Below are positions 7,449 through 16,969 of a stretch of DNA of 22,978 nt, piece after piece; the stretch's first letter is position 1, and the number at the start of each line of letters is the position of its first letter. The position numbers and the translations under genes were made by a program. Where the stretch lies: positions 98,991 through 121,968 of the forward strand of contig CAUYUJ010022553.1 in the NCBI GenBank assembly GCA_963575745.1. Reading direction: 5' to 3'. The notes beneath the pieces were generated by a model that did no database searches, had not been told where the DNA came from, and saw only the letters and a program-made list of their open reading frames with translations. The stretch comes from Prorocentrum cordatum (Eukaryota; Sar; Dinophyceae; Prorocentrales; Prorocentraceae).

Positions 7449-8427
7449 TCACGATGAACTTATGATGATATGTGCTCCTGCAAAGCCGGGGACACCATGA
7501 CGTGGCCCCGCGCTCCCGCGGGCATCCTCCTCGACCGGCAGCACGCGGGCGTCCAGCTCCGAGCTCCCGTCCGTGGCGGAGCCCACCTTCTTCAGCACCA
7601 GCAGCTCCGCCACCCGCATCGCGAGGGCGTACAACTCGGTCACGAGGGCCCAGTCCACCGCCGAGCCGCTCAGCACCTTGCGCGCGGGGGTCGACTCCGA
7701 GGCCGCGAGCGCCCGCCAGAAACACAGTTTCACGTCCCTGAGGCTGTCGAACTCGAGGGCGACCTCAGGCGGAATCACTGTCGAATCCCCAGCTGCCGGA
7801 CCCCCCGTTGGTAGTGCCTGCTTGCCTCGAAGGCGACGGGCGGCGGAGTGTCCCCCCGCCCGCTCGGCCTCCGCCACGGCGTCTGAGAACTCCAGGGGGT
7901 CCGGCATCCACTCGCTGCCGCGCGCCTCTACGACGTCGCCCGTCGACCCGAAGACTGCGATCCCCGCGAGGAACGGCGCGTCCAGTAGGTGCGCGTAGAT
8001 GTCCCCGTCGGGGGTGAGGCACATCCACGCTCGCTTCTCCTTCATCTGATCTGGAGTCGGATCCACTCCCAGATCCTGCTTCACGACGCTGGCGGCGGCC
8101 TCTGCGAGCAGGAGTCGGATCTGCCAGGGGTCGCCCACGGACCACAAGATGGCCACCCGCACTCCGCGCCTCAAGACGGCGCTCGCAGACATGACTGGTG
8201 CAGGTGGCGCAGCAGCTCCCGCAAGCGAAACCGACCACCAGTCCGACGGAGAGCAGCAGCACGCCGAGGGGGCCCAGGCCGCCGAAGACGCGGCCCACGA
8301 GCACATAGTCGGGCGCTGTCCCCAGCTGCTCCACTATCGCCGGCACCGACGCGAGAGCGAACTCCGCGGCCCGCGAACTGATGAAGCCCGCGCCGCGGCC
8401 GAAAACCCTCAAGACGTTGGAAATCAT
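7449..8427 (-). pseudogene. N-terminal part of the retroelement protein
   Basis: The start is taken as the ATG at 8427 (MISNVLRVFGRG...). Residues 47-70 form a Gly/Leu/Val-rich membrane segment (VFGGLGPLGVLLLSVGLVVG) followed by a Cys cluster (SCCATC). Near 8200 the reading moves to another frame that carries VAILWSVGDPWQIRLLLAEA and WMCLTPDGDIYAHLL, then a helical C-terminal part (ALVTELYALAMRVAELLVLKK). The frame ends at a stop at 7449. A further piece rich in Lys/Arg (IMKERRKLKEKRS...) at 7204-7438 is in yet another frame and is probably the linker to the RT. The membrane segment followed by an LTPDGDIY motif agrees with my memory of dinoflagellate retroelement proteins. What this region does is not known to me. 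Confidence 0.6.
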
Positions 8428-8880
8428 GCACGGCCGCCTGAAAAGAGCTTGAGCGGAAATGGATGCGGAGTGAACTCCGTCCCCCTGAATTCCAGACATT
8501 CTAGTTTCACACGGACTGGCTGGACTCTGGGGGGTCCATTTAGCGGCCAGCGGGAGCACACTACACAGTTTAGAAAACCCAGCATATACATATATGGGCA
8601 TACATAAAAATACAAATATACATATATCTATCAAATGCACTCCGATTCTCAACATGTATGTATGCATGCATGTATATACATGTATGTGTGTGCGTGTCGC
8701 GAGGCACTGAGTAGTGTTTTCAGGTCCACTCGAGCTCTGTGCATGAATAATGCGAACTACTTGTTTCAGTTGCCCAGATCCTCAACTCATTGATGTGTTG
8801 GCTAGACTTATCGCGTGATGTGTGTGGGGGGGAGGCGCCCTGCGTGACTTTTCCCTAGGTCAGAGATCAGTTGGACAACA
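8428..8880. other. Non-coding spacer with TATA/TGCA microsatellites
   Basis: No gene is visible. AT-rich microsatellite-like runs lie at about 8580-8635 (ATATACATATAT) and 8653-8697 (TGTATGCATGCATGTATATA, partly palindromic). This is probably the 5' flank of the retroelement. Confidence 0.6.
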
Positions 8881-8900
8881 ATTGAATGTCCTATGTGCTC

Positions 8901-9085
8901 GGCCCAAGAGGAGGGAACCCGAACAGGCCCCCGAGACAACGAAGGGCCCCTCAACAGGCCCCCCGAAGATACCCAAGATGGCCCAAGAGGCTTCCAAGAG
9001 CCACCCAACAGGCATCCAAGAGGCCGCCGAAAGGCCTCCAAGAGGCCACAAGAGGTATCCCAAGAGACCCCGAGAGGTATCCAAG
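8901..9085. repeat. CCAAGAGGCC-type degenerate array 1
   Basis: Degenerate units of about 10-14 bases built on CCAAGAGG(C) (for example CCCAAGATGGCC and TCCAAGAGGCC), all with CCAAGA on the plus strand. The same family recurs at 10250-10340, 18775-18955, 19030-19370, 19455-19620, 19705-19850, 21060-21180 and 22700-22870. Reading frames across it give PKRPQEA or LGGLLGA repeats and are not genes. Confidence 0.85.
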
Positions 9086-9399
9086 CGCGCTCTGCCCCAC
9101 AACCGAAGCACAGTGGCAGCACGGGCTGAGAAGGCCACCACCATCCGCCCGCCGCCCCTGCGGGAGCCATCGGGCTGCGCGGATGGCTCGGCCTTCAGCA
9201 GCGCAGCGAGTCGATTCTCAACAATGGAATCTCCGGCTCTCAAGGAGCCCAGCCGCGAGGCTTCTCGGGATGCGTGACCCGCAAGTCGTGAGAAAGGGGC
9301 GACCCCCCTCGGCCCAGAGGCACGGCGCTGCCCACGCCTGAGCCAGATTCCCTCGGCCCCTGGGTGCCCGGGAGCACGGACAGCAATAACTGCGGACCC

Positions 9400-9745
9400 G
9401 CGCCCCCGAGGCCACGACTCTGGCAGGATCCAGCGACGCCACAAGATCCCTCGCGAACATAAACGGCATCCAAGCATCCAGGGTGCGCGCCCCCGATGCC
9501 ACGGTCCCTCGTCAAACCAGTACCACCTCAGGCTTCCGAAGCCACACGATCCCGTGTTCAAAACGGTGGATCCGCGCTCCCAAAGGCCACGACCCCTTTG
9601 TTCAAAAACCATGGATCCGGGACCCCAAGGCAACGTCCCCCTGGAAACAGCTATGGGTCCGTGCACCCGAAGCCACGTCCGTCCCTGAAGAGCAGAAGGC
9701 CCGCGCTCCTGAAACCACGATCCTCCGAAGCTGAGAATGGATCCG
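9400..9745. repeat. 45-bp degenerate tandem array
   Basis: Units of about 45 bases share GGATCC, a CCACGA word and a (C)GCGCTCC word. Translated on the minus strand it shows as a 15-residue period with W..GS.V....G. Clear units lie at 9480-9745 and weaker ones back to 9400. The long open frame on the minus strand (8860-9771) is a by-product of this array. Confidence 0.6.
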
Positions 9746-9756
9746 CTTTTTTGGTC

Positions 9757-9900
9757 TCGCCAGCCACCCAACCAGCAAGCCTGACAGCTAGCCCATCAGC
9801 CAAAGAGCCAGCGAACCTGCCAGCCGCACGTCCAGACAGCCAGCCAAGCTGCCGGCCTGCCGACCCACCAACCAATCAAACAACCAGCCAAGCGATCCAA
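9757..9900. repeat. Degenerate (CCAN)n tract
   Basis: Repeated CCAGC, CCAA and CCAAC words (CAGCCAAGCTGCC, CCACCAACCAATC) form a decayed tetra/pentanucleotide tract. No coding potential is seen. Confidence 0.65.
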
Positions 9901-10795
9901 TCGACACACAGGCAATCGGGCAAGCAGGGGGGAGCAGCGGCAGAGGGCAAATCCCTGCACTGCGCGGAATGGGGAATCCTCGGCTCCCTTCGAAGGGGCA
10001 CGGACCCTGGAATTCCCGGCGCTACGGAGCGCTGCCGGGTTCTTCTGGGCGCTTCCAGTGGTTGACGCGTGACTTGGTCGGGGTTCCACACGTCGAGTAT
10101 AGTTCAGGATGGTCACAGGGCCCGTACTGGAGCCCTCTCGGGCACATCGTGGGCCGTCCTGGAGGATTTGGGAGCTGCCCCAAGAGCCCGACAGTATTCA
10201 AACATCGACGAGTCTCCAATGACGTCAGCGTTTTCCTTCTCGGTCTTACGAGCGCCGCAGACGGCCCAAGGCGCCCCCCAGATCGCCCCCAAGCCCAAGA
10301 CGGCCTCCAAGCCTTAGAGGGGGCCCAGGAGGGCCCGAAGGCGGCTCCGACAGGGGGAATACGAGATCACTTCTGGGGCGCAGATCTGGGCGCTCTTCTT
10401 TCGCGTGCCCGACCTCGGGGCGCAACGCCCCAAGGATGGGTGCAGCGACCGAGCCAGAGGCGTTTGCATGCTTGGCTGCGCAAAGCATTGCGCAGCTTCC
10501 AAAGGTCGCTGACTGAGCCTCTGGGCGGGGTCGAGCGCCCGCGGCTGCGCGCGCGCTCGCGTCCGCACGTCAAAAAAAGTGGCGACCGAGCCAGGGCTGC
10601 CGCCCCGCGAGCGCCGCGCGCGGGCGCTCTTGCGGCGGCAGGCACCGCCCCCGACCGGGCCAGCCTGGACGTCGAACCCCGAGGGCGGGCGGGCGGGCGA
10701 GGCGGCCGGGCGACGCCTCCACCCTGGAGCGGGGGGGCGGGGCAGGACGGCCGACGGGCCCGCGCCGCGGGCGAACGCGCCGCCGCGAGCGCTCG
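9901..10795. other. Non-coding stretch, increasingly GC-rich
   Basis: I see no supportable gene. A short CCAAGGCGCCCC / CCAAGCC run at 10250-10340 belongs to the CCAAGA family. From about 10540 to 10795 the sequence is extremely GC-rich with GCGCGC and GGGCGGGCG words. The open frames here are Arg/Ala/Gly/Pro-rich on both strands, as expected of such composition. Confidence 0.55.
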
Positions 10796-10890
10796 TCGTC
10801 GTCGTCGTCACCGTAATCAACAGCATCATCATCACCATCACCAGCATCACCGCCATCAGGACCCTCTTGATCACCATCATCAGAAATACT
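10796..10890. repeat. CGT then CAT trinucleotide tract
   Basis: A CGTCGTCGTCGTC run is followed by imperfect (CATCAC)n. Frames across it give poly-His or poly-Val and Ile runs, so the long plus-strand open frame starting at 10579 is not taken as a gene. It resembles the GAT tracts of the gene cluster, but no hairpin copy is seen beside it. Confidence 0.75.
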
Positions 10891-11192
10891 AGCGTCATCT
10901 TCGTGGATTCGAGCAGCTGCCACCGAGAAGGCTGGGCTGGCACGGTGGCGGGAATTGCCGCAGGCATCTGGATATTGAGAAAAGACGGGTCAGAAAACGC
11001 ACAATGCGTTGGCAATGGGCGCATCACGACCTGGATACCGAAAACAATGTGTTTGCAACCACTCAAACCGAATAGTCAAAGGCGCGTTCGTGCTGACATC
11101 TCTGGCAGCCGCGGAGAGCGGCACCATCCGGGGGCAGCGCACCGCAGGGAACAAGCTGTGGGATTCACCATGGCTCACCTGAACTCGAGAGA

Positions 11193-11450
11193 ATGCGTGC
11201 TGACTGGCGCCTCGGCCAAGACCCCGTCGATAGACGCCTGTCGAAGCAGGTCACGGACGAGATGCGTAGACTCCTCAAACTGTGGCAGGCTCAGCGTTTA
11301 CACGAATATTGAAAAAAAAATCAGCAAATCTGGTCAGAGTCGTTCTGGCCCAATCGTTTTTTGTTGTGCGAGGGTTGCGCGAAGCGTCACAAGAAAAGAA
11401 AAGAACTGTACACGCATCACACGACAGCTCTACCCGTCAAGTGGCCGGGC
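11193..11450 (+). pseudogene. Unidentified plus-strand coding relic
   Basis: One plus frame from the ATG at 11193 reads like a folded protein: MRADWRLGQDPVDRRLSKQ, then EMRRLLKLWQAQRLHEY, a TGA at about 11310, KNQQIWSESFWPNRF, LLCEGCAKRHKKRKELYTHH and ALPVKWPG. Tryptophans, the CEGC pair and the charged helices are unlike the repeat-derived frames around it. One stop and no clear start suggest a decayed fragment. It ends where the minus-strand LINE tail ends (11437), so the LINE may abut or interrupt it. I cannot name the protein. Confidence 0.4.
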
Positions 11451-14322
11451 GGCCGACGCGCGCGCCGTCGCTCCGCACGCGCCCGCCTGTTGCGAGGGCG
11501 CGCGTGTGACCATACTTGCAGGCAGCACTGCGTGCCTCCCGGTCTATATCATCCAGGGCATCCACCTTGGATGCTGGCATCTTTGTGTACCGCTTAGGGT
11601 TTCGTGTGATTGCGTTCCAACACGCAGCGCGCCTGCTGTCGCACAGGTGGCTCAACAGCGCCAATATGGTGCCAAACGTTGCGTGGCGCGCCGGACAGAT
11701 TCCACTGGCTGGTGCGTAGAATCGCTGGGGGCAGCGCCCCCCACGTTTAATTCGCCTGCGTCGGGCAAGCTGCTTGGCAGTGGCAAACGCCACGCGGCTT
11801 TCTGCACACGCGCGATGTCGGCATGTCTGCGCGTCGTCGGAAAGAGCCCGAACGTCGCAAACCGAATCGACGAAATGAAGCATCGCGACAGCCTGTTCCA
11901 CCGAAGCGGGTCCGCTAACACAAAATTGCCCCACTCCTCGGGGTGGTCATCCGGATCTGGCAGCGCAGCGCACAGTGCCACAAGCCAACCCGGCCCCCTG
12001 CTCCGCGGGCGCTGCCGCATGGGCGCGAGGAGGGCGGGGGGGCGCGAGCGGAGCAGACGGCCGAGGTAACGGAGACGAGCTCGAGCTAAAATACAATCGA
12101 GCGATGGCCATCGATTGCGCTCCCGGAACTCGAGATCGGGCCCCCCTCCGGGGCTGGCCCGCGAGGCGCCATGCATGCGGCGATGCCCGCGCACGTACGC
12201 GTCGTTGGGAATGGATGCAAAATGACGCGTCGGCACGACTACATGCAAATTATACATCAGACGTGACATGATCAGAGTCTGAAGCAGCCCCTGCTTTAGA
12301 TCAAGAACGACGTTGCACGACCCGAAAACCTTCATAGCCAGCGGGGCGTACGCTGCGAGGGCGCGCCGCCTCCGACCCTGTGCTAAGGGGGCAAGAGAAC
12401 CCGATGCAGCAATCTCGCCTCCAAGGTGTTCGTACAGAGAAACTACACTCAACGTGGATGCGGCCCCATGGATAGGAATGCTCAGAGGGCCTCCACCCGG
12501 CGGACGGCGCGCGCGGGTGCGCTGAGCAGCCTCGTGTCCTCTGTAAATAAGGAAGGCCTCCGTCTTCCCGACGTTCCAGTTGATCTCGAGGTTGAGCGCT
12601 GTGCAGTGGGCCTGCACATGCTTCAACAGCGTCTCGATGGCCGAATCCAAGAGCCTGGAGGAAGCCGCAAACAGAATGAGGACGGCGTCGTCAACAAATT
12701 CTGCGCCAAGCACGTTCGCTGGCACTCCGTCGGCGCCAGGGGGCGCCGGTCTCCACGGAGCTGGCCGCAGCGGACTTGGAGAACAATGCCAGCCTGCACA
12801 AGCACATCGTGGATCATGAACAAGGCGACACTGAACGTGGAATTGAACAGGCAGGCCCCGAATTTACACCCTTGCCGTCCACCGACCCGGGTGGCCACCG
12901 CCTCGTCCACCTGGCCATAGCTGAACCAGGACGCGGCGCGCATGTTCTCCAGCATACGAACTACTTCGGGGTGCACGCCCCATTGCTCGAAGAGACAGCC
13001 ATGGACTGAAACGAAAGAAGTGATCCACTCCGCCTGAGGCTCTGCGAGTCCAAGGCTTCGCAAGTAGGCTCGGGCGTCCGACGCCCCCGCAGGCCGTCCC
13101 AGCGCGACCTCGCGGATGATGCGGTCGAACGCCTTGACCAGGTCCATGAACAACACGAAAATGCTCATCTGGGCCATCGCAGCGTAGTCCAAGGCCGCGC
13201 GCACCATATGGGTGGCAAAGTAGGCGCTGCGACCGCCAACCGCCCCGCGCTGCGCATCGTGCCGGTTAGCGGCGTAGGCGGCATCACATCGAGCGAAAGG
13301 TGCTGCTCCAGCCCTTTCGCGAGGTGTTCCTCGAGCACGATGCCCCGCGAGTCGTCGCGCGCAGCGCGAAAGCCTTTCTGTTTGAAGATGCCCTGCATGC
13401 GCCCGCCTGTCCAGCGCACGGGCCACGCCTCAGTGGCGATGACTTCGCTCTGAAGCTCAGCGACGATGGGGGCCGCGATAGAAGCCGCGGCCCGGAAAAA
13501 CTCCGCCGGGAGCCCGTCCTTGCCCGCGCCTTTTTCCCGCCCCAGCGCCTTCCAGGCAGCCGCGGTGTCGTGGAGGGTCATGGCGTCGTCCACGTCGAGC
13601 GGGGGGTCGCGCGGCCTTGCTCGCAGCTCGGCTGCGGAGGCCGTCGTGCCCCGGAAGACGTCCTTGAAGTGCTCCTGCCACCTGGCCCGACGCTCCGGCT
13701 CGCACGCGGTCAAAGAACCGCCCGTTTTCCAGACTTGGTGGGCAACCGGAGATTGGCTGACACCCCCAAGCGACCGCACGATGCCGCACAGGCCGCGCCA
13801 ATCGCATCGACTGGCTGCTCGTTGAGCCTCAGACGCCCGAGACTCCAAGTGCAATTTCCTGTCAGCCGCGATGCAAACCTGGATGGGGAATCCTAGCTGC
13901 ATGCCGACGCGTTGCGCGGCGGCCCACAACGCGCTCCAAGCCAGGACTCGTCGTCGTAACGAGCTGGCGTGGGCAGCGGCGCCCCGTCCCAGCGAGGGCG
14001 GAGCACACCCCGGCCGGAACGTGCGCGTGCACTGACATTTCCAGGCGTTCCACGCCCGCACCAGCTTGAAGCTGTTGCGATGCATCACGGCCGCAACGCC
14101 CAGCCTGCGACTGAGCTTCTGCACCTTGATCAGAGCCCAGGTGGCGGGCTGAATCCATCGTTGGCGAGGGAAGTCTCCTGGGCTCCCCAATCCGCGGCGC
14201 GCGGCCTGGCGAGCAGCTGCGACGAAGTGGTCAACCTTGTCGTCGATGCCGCAGTCTGTGGGCAGAGCGCATGTACGAAGATGGTGGTACACCTGTGCCA
14301 TGCTCTCGGGATCGCTGAGTGT
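11437..14322 (-). pseudogene. LINE ORF2, reverse transcriptase and C-terminal tail
   Basis: Continues in the endonuclease frame after the TAG. A linker domain is followed by the RT: GAGKDGLPAEFFRAAASIAA and RWTGGRMQGIFKQKG. Near 13280 the frame changes; then ATHMVRAALDY, motif A with FMDLVKAFDR (catalytic Asp codon at about 13144) and motif B RVGGRQGCKFGACLFN. Near 12760 it changes again, giving motif C EFVDDAV (12698-12687) and the thumb-like INWNVGKTEAFLIYRG. A third change near 11820 leads to the zinc-finger tail (RVAFATAKQLARRRR; GICPARHATFGT; LLSHLCDSRRAAC) and DALDDIDREAR, ending at TGA 11437-11439. FVDD replaces the common FADD and should be compatible with activity, but the breaks make this copy inactive. 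Confidence 0.78.
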
Positions 14323-15354
14323 CTACTTGTTGATGCGGAACTCCGCTGCCGAGGGCGCGGCCGACGGGCGGGGAACACTGCGGTACCAGGCGGCCGCGCA
14401 GCGATGATCCTCGCCAGCCGCCAGCGAAAGGTCGACGCCATCAGGCACCTTGACGCGCATCACCTCGGCACCGCCGTCGGTGTCCGAGCACGCGTAATCG
14501 ACGCGTGCAGTAGGGCCGTGCCCAGACCGCCACGTGTAGCCCACGGGGAAGAACGCGTTCTCTGCCCGCAGCCGGCAGGCGGTAAGAAAACCGACGACCG
14601 CAGCCCCATTGGCATTCGTGGCGGCTTCGTCGCACGACCCCACATGAGGAGGACCAGCTCCAACGCGGGCGTTCGCATCCAGGAGAACGCATCGCCGTGC
14701 CGAGCTGTGCTTATTGGTCAGCTGTGTCACGATCGACTGCAGCACGTCCCAGAAATCCGCACGCTCATCGGCTGGGCGGTGGCCGTGTGGAGCGTGGCCC
14801 GACACCAAGATGAACGTTCCCATCGTGGGCCTGGTCACCACGGCACAGATGAGGCGTGGGGAGACCACGTCATAGGCTTGGAGTTTGAATCGGGCAGCCC
14901 GGCGAAGCCACAATTCGCAGCCAGCCAAACCCTGCGCATCCGCAGCTCCAACATATCGGTCGCAATGTAATCCCGCACGGATTTCGCTCCGCCAGGCACG
15001 TGCTTCTTGGAGCCCCACGGCGTCAAGTTGAGCAACCTCGAACTGCTCCTCGAGAACCGTGACTTTGCCAAGTAAGAAAATACCACTGACCTGCACGTCA
15101 GCCGCGTCGGCTTCGTGCGGGCACAGGGAACGCACATTGGCGGTAGCCACACTGTGCGCCACTGCAGGCGTTATCCCCCCCACCCTGGCAGAGCGAAAGG
15201 TGGCGGCCGCGACGCACTCTGGGAGGTCGGGGGCCGGAGGCGTGCCCTCGCAAGGCTGCAAGGCCGCAGCGGCCGTGCTCGCGCACCTCACGTTCGCCCC
15301 AACTGGGGCTGATGAGCGCGGCAGCGCATCCGAAGCGCCCCCCGGAGCGCTCAT
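14323..15354 (-). pseudogene. LINE ORF2, APE-type endonuclease part
   Basis: In this frame the first Met after ORF1 is at 15354 (MSAPGG), but the frame is open back into ORF1, so the true ORF2 start is unsure. Endonuclease/exonuclease/phosphatase motifs appear in order: TANVRSL, the catalytic-Glu motif DAVGLQEAR, ILVSGHAPH, VLLDANARVG (D-x-N), YTWRSGHGPTARVDYACSD and EDHR near the end. This enzyme nicks target DNA to prime reverse transcription. The frame stops at TAG 14323-14325 directly after EFRINK. The same frame then continues as TLSDPESMAQVYHHL, so the stop is a nonsense change rather than the end of the protein. Confidence 0.78.
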
Positions 15355-15488
15355 GGGCACGCAATCGCCCCAAAAACCTTTTAGCGCATGAATGTCGTAA
15401 GGTGGGGCACTGCACTCAGCATCCGACTCTGGGGTGCCAGTCGAAGCATTGGAGGATGCTGGACTCCATGCTCGTGCTGAGGCGGATG

Positions 15489-16604
15489 CTATACCTCCAT
15501 CGCGGAGGCCCCCGCCGAAGCAGCCGCTGGTGGAGGGGCCTGGGTCTTCGGCTCGAGGATCGCCTTCCGCACTCCCTTGAAGTGGTCGGTGATGAGCGTT
15601 TGGGGGGATTGCTTGCCGTTGTGGCGCAGTCGCGCCACGGCCGGCGGGGCAGCTAGGGGTTGCTTCCCCTCGCGCCTCGTGGAAGGCGCCCCGCGGGCCA
15701 CATCTTCCTGGCTGCGCCGCTGCCGGAGCGCCTCGGCAATCGTCTTCTCGAGGCCGTGGATCAGCTCCTGGACGTGGTTCGTCGCGCACTCCACGTGCTC
15801 TGTCGGTACGAAGGGGTCGTCCCGAAGGCTCTCGAGCATGCCGCACAGCAGTCGCTGTACCTGCTCCATGGGCTGCTCCGGGGATCCGGGAGCCGGCTGC
15901 ACCAGCTGAACCTCGAGCTCGGCCACCTCTTTCTCGTACTGGGTCACCTCCGAGTCGGCGACAACCTTCAGGGCGCTGGCAGCCTCGATGGCCGCCTGCG
16001 CGTCGCTCTGCCGGCCCTTTGCTCTCATCAGCGCAGCGCGCGCCTGGTCGAGCCGGGCGCCTGCCGGGCGCCCCGCGGCCAGCAGCTGCTTCTTCTCGTT
16101 GATACGGGTGGTCAACATCTCCTTGATGCTGTCCTCGCCCTCGGGGACCTCTGCCAAGGACGACTCGAGCTTCTTGATCTGTGCCTGGACCTCCTTGGCG
16201 TCCACTGCCGAGGCCGGAGCAGACGGGGCAGGAGGGGGCTGGGAGACCGCGGTCGTGGCCTCCGCGAGCTTGTTCGTGATGGCAGTCAACTGGTCCCGCG
16301 TTGACTGGCCAGTGGTATTGGCCGAGGCTGCACCTGACTCCGTCTGAGTCCCCCCCGCAGCCTGGTCGAGAGTATTGGTCGAAGAGTTCGCGTTGCCCGA
16401 GTTTTTGCCCTGCGCCACGTCGCTCCATGAGCGCTTGACGCCGCAGGTGGCGCAGGACTTCTTCGACGTGTTTTTTGACTTGCACACCCTGCAGGTCCAT
16501 TCCTTGGCCGCGTAGCCAGAGCCCCAACCCCAGCCATACGACCACTGCTGCCGCCCAGCTGGCGGCAATTGCTGCCCTGCCTGCCATCCCTGTTCGGTGG
16601 ACAT
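15489..16604 (-). CDS. LINE ORF1 protein: RanBP2-type zinc finger and coiled coil
   Basis: Open frame of 371 residues from the ATG at 16604 (MSTEQGWQAGQQLPPAG) to TAG at 15489. A Gly/Trp-rich N-terminus is followed by a zinc finger with W36, C38, C41, N45, C51 and C54 (EWTCRVCKSKN...CATCG), matching the RanBP2-type pattern W-x-C-x2-C-x3-N-x5-C-x2-C. Next comes a Ser/Thr/Pro linker, then a long helical region of about residues 130-270 (AQIKKLESSLAEV; VTQYEKEVAELEVQL) likely to form a coiled coil, and a basic tail. LINE ORF1 proteins bind the element RNA; the same role here is inferred. ORF2 begins in the -1 frame beyond this stop. An open frame that runs through this region from 16587 in ORF2's phase is a shadow. 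Confidence 0.75.
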   Translation of the reverse strand: MSTEQGWQAGQQLPPAGRQQWSYGWGWGSGYAAKEWTCRVCKSKNTSKKSCATCGVKRSWSDVAQGKNSGNANSSTNTLDQAAGGTQTESGAASANTTGQSTRDQLTAITNKLAEATTAVSQPPPAPSAPASAVDAKEVQAQIKKLESSLAEVPEGEDSIKEMLTTRINEKKQLLAAGRPAGARLDQARAALMRAKGRQSDAQAAIEAASALKVVADSEVTQYEKEVAELEVQLVQPAPGSPEQPMEQVQRLLCGMLESLRDDPFVPTEHVECATNHVQELIHGLEKTIAEALRQRRSQEDVARGAPSTRREGKQPLAAPPAVARLRHNGKQSPQTLITDHFKGVRKAILEPKTQAPPPAAASAGASAMEV

Positions 16605-16965
16605 CGGTGGCAAGAGGAAGAGATCTGAAAGCACCAGTTGGTACTGCGCTGGTGTAGTCTTACGTCTTGACTCAAACCTTGAGGCAAATCCGCGGCGCGC
16701 CAATCCAATTATGATCTGGCCGTCTTCTGGGGGGGGCGTTAGACAATGGAGATCTTGTAACTGACAACCTCTCTTGACTGGCCGGCATTCCAATTTCTCG
16801 ACCGACGGACTGAGTTTAGCCTCCGGCAGACTGCCGCAGGCAAGTCGGAGAATAAGCACGGGGTGTTACTGAGATCTTCAGACAGAGCAGCCGCACGGCG
16901 AAGGACGTCCTCCTCGTCATTTTCATCCGCATTCCTGGCTTCGAGGCATGCCGCCACTAGAGGAG
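16605..16965. other. Junction of two head-to-head LINEs
   Basis: No gene is visible. It lies between the ORF1 start of the minus-strand LINE (16604) and the first recognisable RT sequence of the plus-strand LINE (about 16970). It probably contains the 5' UTR of the former. I could not see a boundary or target-site duplication. Confidence 0.45.
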
Positions 16966-16969
16966 GGCG

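Larger units (their letters stand above)
5699..8427 (-). mobile_element. Decayed dinoflagellate retroelement (membrane segment + RT), 3'-truncated
   Basis: Minus-strand segment with the remembered order of a retroelement common in dinoflagellate genomes: N-terminal membrane helix, a conserved region with CLTPDGDIYAHLL, a basic linker, then a reverse transcriptase. Its class (DIRS-like or other) is not settled. The reading is split over several frames and has at least one in-frame stop (TAA near 7461), so it is a pseudogene. The 3' part is lost: the protein-like reading stops near MVYATP, where an RNase H-like domain would be expected, and the AT-rich repeat follows. I see no terminal repeats or target-site duplication. 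Confidence 0.7.
11437..16604 (-). mobile_element. Non-LTR retrotransposon (LINE), nearly full length but broken
   Basis: Minus-strand element with ORF1 (16604-15489) and an ORF2 holding an APE-type endonuclease, a reverse transcriptase and a C-terminal zinc-finger tail, down to the TGA at 11437. The 5' UTR probably reaches toward 16950, where a second, plus-strand LINE begins. I see no clear poly(A), and the 3' end is not defined; an A/T-rich homopolymer lies at about 11311-11320. One stop codon and three frame changes show that ORF2 is dead in this copy, while ORF1 is still open. Confidence 0.8.

Noticed and set aside
8860-9771. 303-codon minus-strand open frame
   Set aside because: It follows the 45-bp degenerate array and the CCAAGA array with a 15-residue period, and shows no domain.
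10579-12069. 496-codon plus-strand open frame
   Set aside because: It starts in extremely GC-rich sequence, crosses a CAT tract as poly-Ile/Thr and then overlaps the real LINE ORF2 tail on the opposite strand.
15490-16587. 5' half of the long minus frame that ends at 14323
   Set aside because: It overlaps the LINE ORF1 in another frame and is Arg/Gly-rich shadow; only the part after ORF1 carries endonuclease motifs.
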